A program made the position numbers and the translations under genes. This document shows positions 12,259 through 24,834 of a stretch of DNA of 64,000 bases, piece after piece. The DNA comes from Chrysoperla carnea (taxonomy: Eukaryota; Arthropoda; Insecta; Neuroptera; Chrysopidae), in contig NC_058337.1 in assembly GCF_905475395.1 (NCBI RefSeq), positions 83,198,368 to 83,262,367 on the forward strand, written 5' to 3'. The notes under the pieces were generated by a model. That model saw only the letters and a list, made by a program, of their open reading frames with translations. It was not told where the DNA came from and made no database searches. Positions within the stretch are counted from its first letter, which is position 1, and each line of letters opens with the position of its first letter.

Positions 12259-13827
12259 TTTCTTATAAAAGACGATGGTAAAACCATAGTGATCCAAGTA
12301 TCCTTTTTCTCAAAATAAAGACTTTGGCATGTGGGCGCAAAAAGAAGTAATACCGATACCGATATTGATTTCTTGTGTTTCTTTTGAAAGGTAATTTAAT
12401 GAAGAGTGTTCTTAGCTATGTTTCAAGTGCGAGTTTAAGGTTCCGTACCCGGAACAACTAAAAAATAGGAAAGAATCCTCAAAATCGGTTCAATTTGGAG
12501 AAGACTCTAAGAAAAAAGGTAATTTAATGGAGAAATGTAGTTCACAATATATCTGAAAATTTTAAATTACGAAGTTATTCTTTATAATAAAAATGACCCA
12601 CTTTTTGAAACATTTTTTTGACATTCAACAAGATTCCACAAAAATTGAATGTCAAAACACTTGTAAATGGAAATTTTTGAATTCGATTTCTGCTGATTAT
12701 CTTTTAAAAATTTCTTAATTTTTAAACGGTCTAGAAAATCAAACTCAATTTCTAGGAGAAAATGATAACTTATAATTAATAATTATTTATTTTAATTTAA
12801 TGCAAGCATTTTTGTTTCTTTAATGAGAAATCTTTACCCTTCATTTGGGACTCCCAACTAATTTTGATACAGAGCCCCTCCAAGGCGAGCTACGCCACTG
12901 AACAACTACTTTCTTCCCGGTTGCTCTCAATTTTTTCTTTCAGTAGATCATGGTCCGGGATTTAAAGAGTTAAAATCTTAAAATTGAATTTGAGACGTTT
13001 CTAGGAATGTTATGTTTATTTTATATAAATCATTTCATGTAACAATGTTCAATAAAATGTTTATATACCTTGAAGTGACGACATTGAATTATTATAAATT
13101 TAAAAAATTTCAATAATTGTATAGAATATAGATGGATACCGTAAGCATACAAAATTTAGACAAATAAGCAATTGACTATACTTATAAACTAACTAGTACT
13201 TATTGAGTAAATAGTTCAATACCATGAAATACATATCAAAATCAGTTTGAAATTTTTAAATTTTTGATTTAGTTTTCTTACTAATCATGCAAAAAGTAAT
13301 TCGAGACAATTTTATTGACTTAATTTTCGTTTTAAATTGAATTGATGCTCTCTGGATAGTTAATCATAGTAAATAACGAGTCAGGACCATCACTAGTGAG
13401 TCTGGGCGTATTTATTATAACAGTTGCGAAACTATTGTATCATCAATAATATAAGAAGAGATACTCATAAAATAGGAAAAAGTTCATGTAAACTTATAAA
13501 ATCAAAGACTTTTCATTTTCAACACTTGCAATTAAGTTTCGAATCAAAATATTAAAATACTAAGAAAATGTTCCTTTCAAAATAATTTGAGAGTCCTTTC
13601 ACAGAAATAATAATTCATATAACTTGTTTATATGATCAAAGGCAGATTTCTATAAAGAAAAGTAGACACTTGCATACAGGCGTGAGGTTATTACAAAAGG
13701 CGCGCTCGTGGAAGTTTTTAAACAAACATAAAATTAATTGTGAACCCAAGTAAGTAAACAAATTATAGTCCATTGATATTGATAGGTATTTATACAGTTA
13801 GTCAAATATATGACAGTCTAATTCATA
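12259..13827. other. Gene-free stretch with an hAT-like terminus
   Basis: No gene is recognisable. At 12886-12900, on the minus strand, the sequence CAGTGGCGTAGCTCG begins an hAT-like end whose subterminal part reads leftward through GGGGCTCTGTATC. I could not find the matching left end or a target duplication, so it is probably a fragment. The rest is AT-rich with no bounded structure that I can see. Confidence 0.4.
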
Positions 13828-14398
13828 TTAGTCTAAGATCCCAATTAGGATCGACCTTCACCCATCTCTTTACCGAATGAAAGTTATTTTTTATGAAATA
13901 TAAAATGTTAACAAATATCCCTGCAATGGGTTGCCTAAAAAAATGTGGTCCAGACTACTTTTAGTGAAAATATCAAGAGTAAAATTTTTTGAAATTTTTC
14001 ACTGACTTACATATCTAACGAATATTGATCTACTCGAAAGTAAAAGCCATAAAGAATATGCAGCAGCTATGCTGTCTGCCTCTTTTCGTTCACTATTTTC
14101 GCATTTATACAAGTTGTGAATAGTAATTACGTTCATCTGTTAATTCATTGCCTCACATATATAAATAAAGATAATTTTATTGCAAATACGGTGATATGAT
14201 TTTCCACAAAATATCAGTCAAAAAATAAAGTTTACAAGCTTTCCAAGTTTTGATGTTTCTATTAAAAGTTGTCTGGACCATATTTTTTAGGGCAACCCAC
14301 AACAGGGATATTTGTAAATATTTTACATTTCATAAAAAATAACTTTCATTCGGTAAACAGATGGGTGAAGGTCGACCTTAATTCGGATCTTGTACTAT
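13828..14398. mobile_element. Inverted-repeat DNA element with about 150-bp arms
   Basis: The left arm (about 13828-13975) and the reverse complement of the right arm (about 14255-14398) match over roughly 145 bases with scattered differences. Shared runs include TCGACCTTCACCCATCT, TTTACCGAATGAAAGTTA and TTTTTTATGAAAT. About 280 bases of unrelated AT-rich sequence separate the arms. The ends grade into AT-rich flank and I could not define a target duplication. No coding is present; the family is unknown. Confidence 0.75.
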
Positions 14399-16063
14399 AT
14401 AGTTTTTGTAGAAAAGGAAAATTTTAATAAAATGAACAGCTTGTCTTAAGTAACTCTCAATAGCCAAAGAATATGAAAAGTAGGACAATGAGGACACCGA
14501 AGAGAAAGCTCTCAGAGTGACAGTATATCTGGTAATTATAGACAGACTTGGGGTTAAATTTCAAAGAGGTGAGAATTGTACAGCAATTTTTACAGTCGTT
14601 TCTAAGCAATTTGATCAATTTGAATACTGGAGAAATTTAAAATAGACCAAATTTGTTAGTAATTATGTATTCTGGTGATTTAGAAAAATGCTTTTTTGAT
14701 GAATGTATCCGTCTATGTTCTTATTTAATAACGATAGCTTGAGCCGGAGAACTGCCCCAACAAGTTACGCAATTTTACAAGTTCTGAGAAATAAAGAACT
14801 TGAAACTAATAAGAACTAAAAAAAGATCTTTATTTGATAGATTTTTATTAGGAAGGGCGCAAATTAAACTGCTTACGAGCGCAATATTTATTTTAGTTCC
14901 GAAATATTGGGCCTCCACCCCAATAAATTTTTAGGAGGGAGGGGGGAAAAGTACCTTAACCCCCATTGTTGCCGTTCCTGAATAAAACTCTAGATTGGGA
15001 AATGATGTCAGTTATGCACATTACTGTTCTCTGCAAGTCATCAAACAGCATAAGAGACTGCAACGATTAAATCGTCTAGAATTTCATATATTGTTGTAAA
15101 ATTAGAAACGCAATTTCGATGTAATGTGTATGTGATAGCTAAAATTTCCGGCAATAATACTAATTTTTATCATGATTAACTTATTATCAGATGCGTAGTC
15201 AAATGGCTATTTGCCTAAGTTTGTTTAGGTATGCATACGAGCGAGAAAACACAAATATAAATGATTACACCTGTAGTACACTACCTATGCCTGTTTTATT
15301 GTATAACTCATTCTATACTCATCATACAAAACAAAGTTATTGAATTGGGTTCAATTCCCTTTGCGCGCGTAGCACATGACGTTCTGCTTTGATTCACAAT
15401 TAGTTACGGACTAAATCTATTCTGGCTGCACAACATAGCACAGCTACAGTGTGAAATAAAAATAATGTAAATACAAATAAAATAACCAAATAATTGTATA
15501 TTATTTATATGTGAAATAATATCTAATTATCATTAGGAAGGCTCCATTTATTTTAGATCAAAGAAATATGAATTAATATTTTGACCTAAAACCTGACTAC
15601 GGCAAGACACACAAACATAGTACAGTAGGAATGCCTCAATGCCCTCAATTGCATTTCGTTGCAATTATTTCGGATGTGGTATTGTCAAAGATAAATATTA
15701 TCAAAGATAATAAATGAGAACTCTATGACATTTCGAACTAAATTTTGATTTCCTAGATCTATTTTGTATACGTAGATACGTATTTCGACTACCATTTAAT
15801 CATCATCAGTAAAAAAGTTAAAATAAATTATGAAAGTAATTAATTTTTCAATTTCAAAATCTATTATTAATTCTAAAAATTCAACTTTAACTTTGGAATT
15901 TTTATTAAATTCGAAATTTCGAGCGTTTTCGTGCAAACTATCAAAATAATTTTTTGATTGTTTGAGTTCCGAAATTTATATTTTAATTTTAGCTTTTTAA
16001 CCCAGTAATATACATCATTCGTAAATATCATTCCCATAATAGTAAAATCGGCAGAAGATAGAT
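14399..16063. other. Gene-free stretch
   Basis: No coding frame, RNA gene or repeat with clear ends was found. A slightly GC-richer patch at 14870-14990, with a G-run (GGAGGGAGGGGGGAAAAG), looks like repeat debris but has no second copy in the window. The TTCAATTCC at 15349 is not part of a foldable tRNA. Confidence 0.4.
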
Positions 16064-16209
16064 GTATGACGGAAGAGTTGGTTTTATTTTATGTTGGACC
16101 TCACAAACAAGGAAAATAAATAATAATACTAATATCTATATGTAATATATTTATTCTCTTTGTTTGTAAGGCCCAACATAAAATGAACCAACTCTATACA
16201 GACGCATAC
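16064..16209. mobile_element. Small foldback element (MITE-like), about 146 bp
   Basis: Two arms of about 55 bases face each other around a short AT spacer. The left arm holds AGAGTTGGTTTTATTTTATG and TTGGACCTCACAAACAA; the right arm, on the other strand, gives AGAGTTGGTTCATTTTATG and TTGGGCCTTACAAACAA. The arms pair almost throughout, so a transcript would form a long hairpin. There is no coding; it is probably a MITE of unknown family. Confidence 0.75.
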
Positions 16210-18807
16210 AAACCAGAAAATGTACAGTTTTCAATAATTACCGGGTGTACGATGTCAAATCAAACGTCGTATAGCCTCCACTACATAATTGAATTATATA
16301 TTATCATTTAAAATCTTGTTTACATGTCAACGAATTTGTGTTTCATTATTTTATGAACATTTGATTTTGAAAAGGATTCAATAGAATCATTCGGCCTCAA
16401 AGCTGTTGTATACTGACCCACTCTGCGGGTTAATGATGTCTCGCGAAAATTTATTTCTTAGTTTCAAGTCTAGTAGAGATTCACAGTTTAATTTATTTTG
16501 TAAAATAAATTTTGTTGAAACACAACAAATTATACGCCAAACACACCAGTTTCCAATTACCACTGCTCTGAAGGATCAAATTTTGCCGGGCTCGTCGCTG
16601 CATGATCACACAATGATAGTAAAAAATTATTTATTTATGTATTTTACGATAAAATATTGTAATAATTATTAATTAAGTATAGTAAAAAACCGGATACTTA
16701 TCCCGTTTTGATCTGATATTATCCGTTGAAAATGATTAAATTAGATGAGTCACAAAATCAAAACATTGATCATTATCATTTTTATTTTCATTATTATAAA
16801 ACTCCGCTTTATAAATTTTATTAATATATTTTAATTTATTAATAAAAATTATTAGGGCATTATTCTTAAGTCCCAAAATATGTTTTTGTATGGTATAATG
16901 TATAATTTCAAAGGATTTTGCCTTGTTCTTTTCTATTCTCTTCCTATAGAATAGCACAAACAACTAAATCGGAACATTCCCTAATATTGCATTTTAGCAG
17001 GCATGGATTGGCCAAGACAAAAAAATTTGCATTCTCGTATCCTTTCAAATTATCTGCATTCTCTTATTTTAATTGCGACTGAACTACTATTGGTTTTTCT
17101 AAATCAGATACAGGCGAAACTTGTTCAGCAAAGTCATATGATAGCTTAAAATTTTTAATATCACAATATAGTAAAATATCGGAACTCATTAAAAACCTGG
17201 GTTTGTCGGATTTCTGGATTTGTTCGAATTACTGGAATTGTATAAAATAATTCATGATCAATAAAATAAAGCATTTCATAATCTACTAATTTAACAAGGT
17301 TTATTTATTACACGCTTAAGGTTTACGCTTAAGGTGTCGGACTACTGAATGTTCGGATTTCAATTTATATCGGTCGCAATAGTCGATATGTCGTTATATC
17401 TGATGTTATAACCGATGCATTAATATATGTGTTTATATAGAAATTAGATCAGAACCTTTATATTTCGTCATTATAGGTTTGTCGTTATAAATGATGTCAT
17501 TAAAACCAGCTTTGACTACAGTAATTTTTACGATTGGCTACTAAAGTGCAATAGCCATAGCTGATTAAGCTGCCATTCCACTATTTGTATTACACTCATG
17601 TCTCGCTATGTAGCATTTTCGTTTCCATAACACTTGTAAAGTTACATCTTCGAAGACTTGCACAACATTCTAGGTCTAGGCTTTAGTTGACGAAAAGCTT
17701 TTAAGAATTATTTCTAAAATAAAAGTAAAGCTATTTTGTAAGAATATTCTTTATTTTAATGTTTTCTTTACAATACATTAAATTCTTATGTATATTGTTA
17801 TAATTCAGTCAAAAAATTATTTCATCAAATTAATATGAAGTCGTACAAAAAATGTGTTTACATTTTTCCAAACGATCAATTAATTCACTGAAAAATAATT
17901 AAATGCTAAAAAATATCACATAGTGAAAAACTAACTATTTTTTTAAAATTATTTATAAATTTTCTAATTTTTAAAGTGAACTAATTCATCGTATTCTTGG
18001 ATATAAAGTTTTTCAAAAGGAGTAAAATTTTATAAAGCAGTGTCATTATGTTGTATGAAACAATGGATCAGTGGTATTGTTTAGGATGTGAAATTGAAAA
18101 TTTCGTACCACAAACTCAAATGCAAATTGAAGTTTAACAACTAGGACACAGTAGAGGAATTTGAATTGATTAATCACATATTCCATGGGTTTTTCGTTTA
18201 TTCGACTAGTATTTGTTAGACACGTATTATATCAGTATTCGACTTTCATATTTAAACAAATTGAATTAAATTAAAATTCACATGATTTAAAAAAAATTTC
18301 CGGGGGCACAATGATAATTTCATATTCCGTTGTTTAAGTTTCCGAGTATGAAGTCGTTCAACATGAATTTAATTGTGCAAAGACTTGTCGACATTATGCA
18401 AATCCCCTACTGACCAATATATTAAAAATTTATAATGTAAAACAATCAAATCTGTAATTTTTGATCCCTAAGCAAATAACACAACCACTTCCTAAAAGAC
18501 TCATTTTGACAGCGACATTTTTTTTAATTGGCAATTTTTCTAAAAGGGGTAAGTTAGGCAAGTTTTTCAAGGGTAAGTAAGTTTTTCCTCTTAAAAAAAG
18601 TTGAGGTAGTAGGGCTTTATCAAAACATGCATCCCTTTAAATTTTCCAGCTTTGCTAGCCCATGCGAAGCAAGTTGAATGATATAATTTTATTCAGATGG
18701 ATACTGAGGCTTTATCGTATCCAAATAAATATCTACATAACTAAGTAGAATAACAAATTTTGAAAAACTTCATATTATTCACAAAAAAAAAAATTAAAAT
18801 CCTACTT
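16210..18807. other. Gene-free stretch downstream of ALG2
   Basis: No host gene is recognised. On the minus strand an AATAAA at 18688-18693, about 115 bases beyond the ALG2 stop, could be its polyadenylation signal. Open frames at 16406-16672 and 16736-16963 are short and do not look like known proteins. Confidence 0.4.
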
Positions 18808-20031
18808 TCAATTGTAAGTAATCGGATGAAGTTCAGAAACAATACCAATTAATTTACTCTGAAATGCACTAAAAGAGAATTTTTCATCAAAACGATGTCG
18901 ACCATTCGTTCCTATTCGATCAGCAATTTCTGTATTTAGTACAATTCTCGACATATTGTTCGCAAATTTACCACTATTTGCATCACTCAAAAACCCTGTA
19001 ATTTGATCAATAACAGTTTCTGTTGGACCACCTGAATTACACGCAATTACCGGTTTCCCCGCATACATAGCTTCTAATGGCACAATCCCAAAATGTTCGT
19101 TACTGGGCGTATACAACAGACAATTGCATTGCTTTAACAGTGAAACTTTTTGCATATCGGTTGGTGATTTTAAAAAACGTACTTTATTTAAAATATTCAT
19201 ATTTTCCGCTGCTTTTACTAATTCTTGAAAATATTCTACATTCTCAGAAACTCTTGAATCATATCCACCAGCTATTATTAAATAAATTGGTTCAAATTCT
19301 TGTGTGGATAACATATCTTTGAGTTCAACAAATGCTTCTATCGCTAATAAAATATTCTTTTTACGTTCATAACGATTTATCGATAGAAAAATAATCGCAT
19401 TTCTTGGTATATCATGGCAAATATCTTGAATGGGAACGACTTTAAATAAATCAAAATTCGATGTATTTATCGATGGATATAAAACTTCGATATTTAAATC
19501 CCACAGGCTACGGAACGTGTTTTTAAAAACTGATGATGTGAAATAACTATTTACCAAGGTTTTATGCGCCCAATATATGGAATATTCTTCCATTAAATTC
19601 AATGGCATTCGATATATTTGTTTCAAGGTACCACCCGGTTGACTTAGTAGCATATCAGGATAATGACAATAGTAAATAATTTTTGATTTTGTAAATAACC
19701 GTAAAATCGGTATAACTACCGAAATTGAATCCACAAATATTATATCAGCTGTTTTATCAAATAATATTATATGAAATGCAGCTAAAATAAATCGAAAATA
19801 TGCACAAAGTGCAACACACTTGCCAAATATTGAACGTGGAAACCAATCAGCGACCACTTTTATATCAAACGTTCCATCTTTAGTTTCACTAAAACAATGA
19901 CTGGGATCATGATGATTTGTGACAAATTTAACTTGGTAATTATTTTCGTGTAATGCTAATGCTGCATCTACTACAAGACGTTCAGCTCCACCAATTCCTA
20001 AATCTGGATGAATGAATATCACTTTGGCCAT
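18808..20031 (-). CDS. ALG2: Alpha-1,3/1,6-mannosyltransferase ALG2
   Basis: ALG2 adds the second and third mannoses to the lipid-linked oligosaccharide (Man1 to Man3-GlcNAc2-PP-dolichol) on the cytosolic face of the ER, an early step of N-glycosylation. The 407-residue product has the family length. The GT4 N-terminal motif FIHPDLGIGGAERLV lies near residue 5, hydrophobic segments that would meet the ER membrane lie around residues 75-115, and the GT4 EX7E motif is EHFGIVPLE at 312-320, followed by GKPVIACNSGGPTETV. The start is the ATG at 20029-20031 (MAKVIF); the open frame extends five codons upstream but has no ATG there. The coding region is a single exon. TTTTGTTGCAG lies just 7 bases upstream of the ATG, so a 5'-UTR intron probably ends there. 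It is head to head with the eIF2-alpha gene. Confidence 0.97.
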   Translation of the reverse strand: MAKVIFIHPDLGIGGAERLVVDAALALHENNYQVKFVTNHHDPSHCFSETKDGTFDIKVVADWFPRSIFGKCVALCAYFRFILAAFHIILFDKTADIIFVDSISVVIPILRLFTKSKIIYYCHYPDMLLSQPGGTLKQIYRMPLNLMEEYSIYWAHKTLVNSYFTSSVFKNTFRSLWDLNIEVLYPSINTSNFDLFKVVPIQDICHDIPRNAIIFLSINRYERKKNILLAIEAFVELKDMLSTQEFEPIYLIIAGGYDSRVSENVEYFQELVKAAENMNILNKVRFLKSPTDMQKVSLLKQCNCLLYTPSNEHFGIVPLEAMYAGKPVIACNSGGPTETVIDQITGFLSDANSGKFANNMSRIVLNTEIADRIGTNGRHRFDEKFSFSAFQSKLIGIVSELHPITYN

Positions 20032-21919
20032 AATTATCTGCAACAAAATACGGTTACGTTTAAAATAGCAAATAATTTTTTTTATTTATTTATGGAAAAG
20101 TAGTATTTACATGTTTGATTTGTGATTAATTTACATTTACAGGAGCATTCTTTTCTATTTAGCGGTTCATTTGCAATGCATAACTCATATTTGTTTATTT
20201 TATCTAATGCGTATTTGATGGAAATTAGGAAATTTTCAACTTAATAGCAAAGCATTACGTGTCAAAATCCAACAAGTGATAAAAAAATATTGTATCTAAA
20301 CACACATCCAAGAAATTAAAATTTTTTTTCAAGCACTTGAAATTGTTTACGATATATATAATTTATGGAGATGCCGGTTATATTATTAAATGAATGTACA
20401 GAAATTTTTATTTATTTGGATCTTTTTATTAATGAATTTTGTTAATTCCATTTTGTTGAAATATGTACCTAATGCGCATATTTTTTAATTTAATGTTTTT
20501 ATAAACATTGTTGTCCATAGTATGCTTCAAAACACTTCAAAACTATTTTACATATGGAAATTATTTGGACGTCAAAATATTTATGACGTTTATGATTAAA
20601 GGTCATAACATAATTTTTCGGTAATTATTCAAGATATTGATTGATTTCGTTTATAAAAACTTGTTAAATACCTAATTAAAGGCATGAGAAAACATTTAAA
20701 CTAGGATTTTATCAAAATGGAATCAAAGATGTTAATGTAATTTATGTTAAAACTAGAGTGCTAGGATATTATTTGAAATATAAACTTTTTGTATGGGTAT
20801 GGGGTGTTAACGCTAAGATCAACCTAAATCTTTTAACTATGGGCAAAGCTGATTTTTTCATTTTTACCCACTCTTGAACATGCTAGAAAGACCCGAGTTT
20901 TCTGCATTCGACAGCAAAAGACTTAAATTTTACGGAACAGTTTTTAAAACTTTAACTTTCCCATCGTAACTTCCCCCTATCTTATGAATGAATTGAGCTA
21001 CTTCTTACGACTTTACTATACTTATCAACTTGATTATATTTTCAACGTAAAATAACAAAAAAAGAGCTGTAATATCTAAGCTCTCTCGGTTATTTATATA
21101 TAACTACGTTGAGTATCGGTCTATATTTCATAAGTCTATAAAAATTAAATATTTAATAACTTTATTTTTAATCTTTGTAAAGCATCTACACTTTGAAAAC
21201 AGATCTGTGAAAAGAACCAAAATAGTAATCTTCCGTACATGTAAATGAAATAAAATTTAAATATTACCTATATTTAATTTATTCTTTATTTTAAATCATC
21301 TCGATATGTTTATTAAAAACTTATTCTCATAAAAAACAAACTTTTAATTAATGGGCCAGAGCATTTGTTGTCAAAATGTGGCTTTTGACTAAAGATAATT
21401 TTACTTGCAATTACTATTTTAAAATAATTTCTAATTTAAACGTCGAATTCGAATTTTTTTTGATTAATTAAGCGTTTGAATAAATAGCTGTAAAATACCA
21501 AAACCCGAATAATTTTTATTTAATGGTTTTAGTACGAATGAATTAAATTGACTTTTGAAAGTTTATACACTTTCGATTTGATTTTTCCTGGGCTCTAAGT
21601 GATGCTATACTTAAATATTTTTTCACTATGTCCTACACGAACCCAAAATCTAAAAAAAATATGAATTAATTAAATCCTTAAAGGCATTAATGAGTACCGT
21701 TAAAAACCACTTAACTATGTCTATGATTAAAATGATATAGCTTAAACAGTTTCGAAAAAGAATTTTTTTGAAATAAAAAAGATTAATTATATATTTATAA
21801 ACCCAATTATTTAAGTTTATTTTTAATTTTATTAGCATTATTTAAAAAATAAATTTTTTTCTGCTTAGTATTTAAATAAATATCGAAACGTCTTTTCCAT
21901 TCATATCATACTCGTACCT
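20032..21919. other. Intergenic region between ALG2 and eIF2-alpha
   Basis: This AT-rich 2-kb stretch separates two divergent housekeeping genes and should hold both promoters. An acceptor-like TTTTGTTGCAG on the minus strand at 20038-20048 implies that ALG2 has a noncoding first exon inside this stretch. I see no clear TATA box, repeat or other gene. Confidence 0.4.
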
Positions 21920-21996
21920 TTGCGGACTTCTCTATTGATTGAAAGCGTGACGAAATTTCGTCTGCAATTTGCTTCAATTTTAATATAAAATAAAAT
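21920..21996 (+). other. Probable noncoding first exon of the eIF2-alpha gene
   Basis: A donor (AAAAT then GTAAGT at 21997) and an acceptor (TTTTTTTTAG ending at 22162) bracket a 166-base intron immediately upstream of the eIF2-alpha ATG. The exon itself would be 5' UTR; its left end is not defined by the sequence and is given only approximately. Confidence 0.45.
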
Positions 21997-22166
21997 GTAA
22001 GTAAAATGAAAAATAAATATTGAATAATATTTACTTAATGATATATTACCGCGAAACTTAACAAATTTCAATAGTAATAAGTATTTCGTGAAGTATGATG
22101 AAATCTAACCTCAAAACTAGGTTACAGGATGTTTTAATAAGTATGGTTTTATTTTTTTTTAGCAAA

Positions 22167-24767
22167 ATGCCGCTTTCGTGTCGTTTTTACAAAGAAAAAT
22201 ATCCTGAAGTGGATGATGTAGTCATGGTAAACGTTCGATCCATTGCTGAAATGGGAGCATATGTTCATTTGTTGGAGTATAACAATATCGAAGGCATGAT
22301 ATTGTTAAGTGAGTTGTCTAGAAGGCGTATTAGATCCATAAATAAGTTAATTCGAGTGGGTAAAACGGAACCAGTTGTGGTTATTCGTGTGGATAAAGAA
22401 AAAGGGTATATTGATTTATCAAAACGGCGTGTTTCTGCCGAAGACGTTGATAAATGTACAGAACGTTTTTCAAAAGCAAAAGCAGTCAACTCAATATTAA
22501 GGCATGTAGCTGAGCTATTGCATTATGAAAATGATGCACAATTAGAAGAATTATACCAGAAAACTGCCTGGTTCTTAGAAGAAAAACATAATGCAAAACC
22601 TAGTGCATCGTACGATTTCTTTAAACAAGCTGTTCTGTAAGTATTAAAGTTTTAGGAGTTCTTAAGCGAATAAAGTAAATTTTTTAATTAAAATTGCTTT
22701 TATTTTGGTAAAAATACATAACAAAATGCTATATTTTTGTATTTAGAGATCCAACAATCTTAGCCGAGTGTGGATTAGATGAGAAAACTAAAGAAGTATT
22801 GTTAAATAATATTAAACGAAAATTAACATCGCAAGCAGTTAAAATTCGCGCCGATATCGAATGCGCGTGCTATGGCTATGAAGGAATTGATGCAGTTAAA
22901 GCGGCTTTGAAGTCCGGATTAGCTCTTTCAACTGAAGAATTACCTATTAAAATTAATTTAATTGCGCCACCTTTATATGGTTAGTATAATTTTTATATCA
23001 TGTGTATATGAAATATATAAAGGTATACTAAGTTTGTAACGCTTAAAAATATTGATGCTCTGAACAAAATTTTAGTATAGGTTTTCATAAAAACCATTGC
23101 CGGTTGTCCTTTCGTCTCTCCGTCTGTCGTCATGATAACTCAAAAACGAAAAGAGTTATCAAGTTGAAATTTTTATAGCGTGTTCAGGACATAAAAAGTC
23201 TTATTTAAGTTCGTAAATGATCAATAAAGGTAAATTAGGTCTCGTCCACCGTTAGAGATAGAACGAAAGTTTAAATATAAAAAATGTTCCTTATAAAAAA
23301 CTTATCTACTTTTGTTTGAAACATTTATTCGTTAACATCACTGTTTACCCGCGAGGGAGGAAATTAGGTTAGAGCATTAAACATGTATCAAGTATACATT
23401 TATTTTATGTATGTAGGTATTTGCTTATTAATATTTTCACTGAGGAAGTGAGAAGAAAGATACTCTTCTTACTTTGTGTTTAAGAGTGGCTATTTTTCTT
23501 TACTTACATGACGTAAAAAGCAAACGTTGCGTAATCGACTCTGTCTATGCATGGTATTTCAACAATTAATTCAGTCAATTGTTTGTCTTGTTATTATAGC
23601 AATCGGGCTATCAAAATATTTGTACTCAAGTAAAAATTCAGTAGGTGTTCAAAAAGTTGTACCCATGTTCAATTTTTTGCCGATAACTTTTAACTAGTAA
23701 CTCCAATAAAGCTTGAGCAGAGTAACTTATTATCAGTCAACAAATCTGCCAAATCATGTAATTATGTATTTTTTTAAATATAATAGAAAAGATAATAAAG
23801 AAAAATATAATATCTGAAAAAACCTACAAAATGACTGAAAGGCCCAAATTCGCTTATATATTAAATAAAATTTTTATGAAAAACGAAATTTTGAAGGAAT
23901 TCTTGATTTATCAGTTTTCTTCAACTTGAAGAGGTTAAATAATTACAGGAAAATTAATAATAATTAAATTTAATGAAATAAATTTTGCTTTTATGATTGA
24001 AAAAAAATTGTAATGCTCTAATGCTATACAATGAAATAAATAAGTTTTTCGTGGATAAAAACCATCACGGTGAAAAAAAAAGAAATATAACTGCCTTTTA
24101 AATCACAAAAAAAGGTGCACTCAGTTATAAGCTTTATTTTCTCTTTCACTTGCTACCATGATGGCAATTTATTAACCTCTTATTATTCTTTATTATATAA
24201 AGAGATCTAAAATTTAATTTAGAAGCGAATGTTGAAGAATGTGGATGTCAGCCCTTAATGAACAGTAATTTTAGTTGTCATTATATTAGACGATTGAGAT
24301 TTTTTGTGGAACGAAATATAGACGTGTTTTACTCATTCGACATGGTACAATTCTATAATCGATGATATTTTAGATTGATCATATATTCTTTTTCAGTAAT
24401 GACAACAAGTACACCAGAAAAACAAGACGGTTTAAAAGCACTTCAAGATGCTATCGATATAATTAAAGAAACAATCACGAAACTTGGTGGTGTATTCACT
24501 GTTAAAATGGCGGTAAGATTTGAACATCATCATAATTTGTATGTAATCATGTTTTTTTTTAAATATATTGTTTTATTGTTGTAGCCTAAAGTTGTAACTG
24601 CTACAGACGAAGCTGAGTTAGCCCGACAAATGGAACGATTAGAACAAGAAAATGCTGAAGTTGCAGGTGACGAAGACGAAGAAGAAGAAGAAGGACAAGT
24701 GTATAATGATGGTGAACATCAAAATGGTGATGCGCATGGGGATGAAAATGATGAAGACGAAGATTAA
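22167..24767 (+). CDS. eIF2alpha: Eukaryotic translation initiation factor 2 subunit alpha
   Basis: eIF2-alpha is the regulatory subunit of the eIF2-GTP-tRNAiMet complex; phosphorylation of one serine shuts down general translation under stress. Four coding exons join in frame: 22167-22636, 22747-22979, 24397-24512 and 24585-24767, giving 333 residues (animal orthologs about 315-340). The S1-type RNA-binding domain spans about residues 15-90 and holds the target serine as Ser51 in [15 protein letters not shown] helical domain follows, then the C-terminal alpha-beta domain with [20 protein letters not shown] and [19 protein letters not shown], and a very acidic tail. The start is the ATG at 22167, five bases after a 5'-UTR acceptor; the frame upstream of it is noncoding. 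The protein across every junction matches the known family without gaps. Intron 2 (1.4 kb) has taken in a copy of interspersed repeat family 1. Confidence 0.97.
22996..23590 (+). repeat. Interspersed repeat family 1, copy 3, inside eIF2-alpha intron 2
   Basis: This is the longest copy. It opens ATCATGTGTATATGAAATAT and ends CATGGTATTTCAACAATTAA then TTCAGTCAATTGTTTG. It holds the shared ATAACTCAAAAACGAAAAG and GTTTACCCGCGAGGG segments. It lies in the sense orientation of the host gene, between exons 2 and 3, and does not touch the splice sites. Confidence 0.7.
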
Positions 24768-24821
24768 ACGAAACTTTTAAGTTGTATTTTACATTTATAT
24801 TGAAATATTATTACTTACATG

Positions 24822-24827
24822 AATAAA
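24822..24827 (+). terminator. Polyadenylation signal of the eIF2-alpha gene
   Basis: AATAAA lies 55 bases downstream of the stop codon and is followed by a T-rich tract, the usual arrangement for cleavage and polyadenylation. Confidence 0.6.
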
Positions 24828-24834
24828 TTTTTTG

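Noticed and set aside
15340-15375. Possible tRNA T-arm (GGTTCAATTCC)
   Set aside because: Neither a T-stem nor a D-arm or acceptor stem can be drawn around it.
18048-18137. 29-codon frame with WYCLGCE, zinc-ribbon-like
   Set aside because: Too short, only one cysteine pair, and no flanking exon or splice evidence.
19077-19322. Plus-strand open frame within ALG2 (and 22265-22489 on the minus strand within eIF2-alpha)
   Set aside because: Antisense shadows of well-supported genes.
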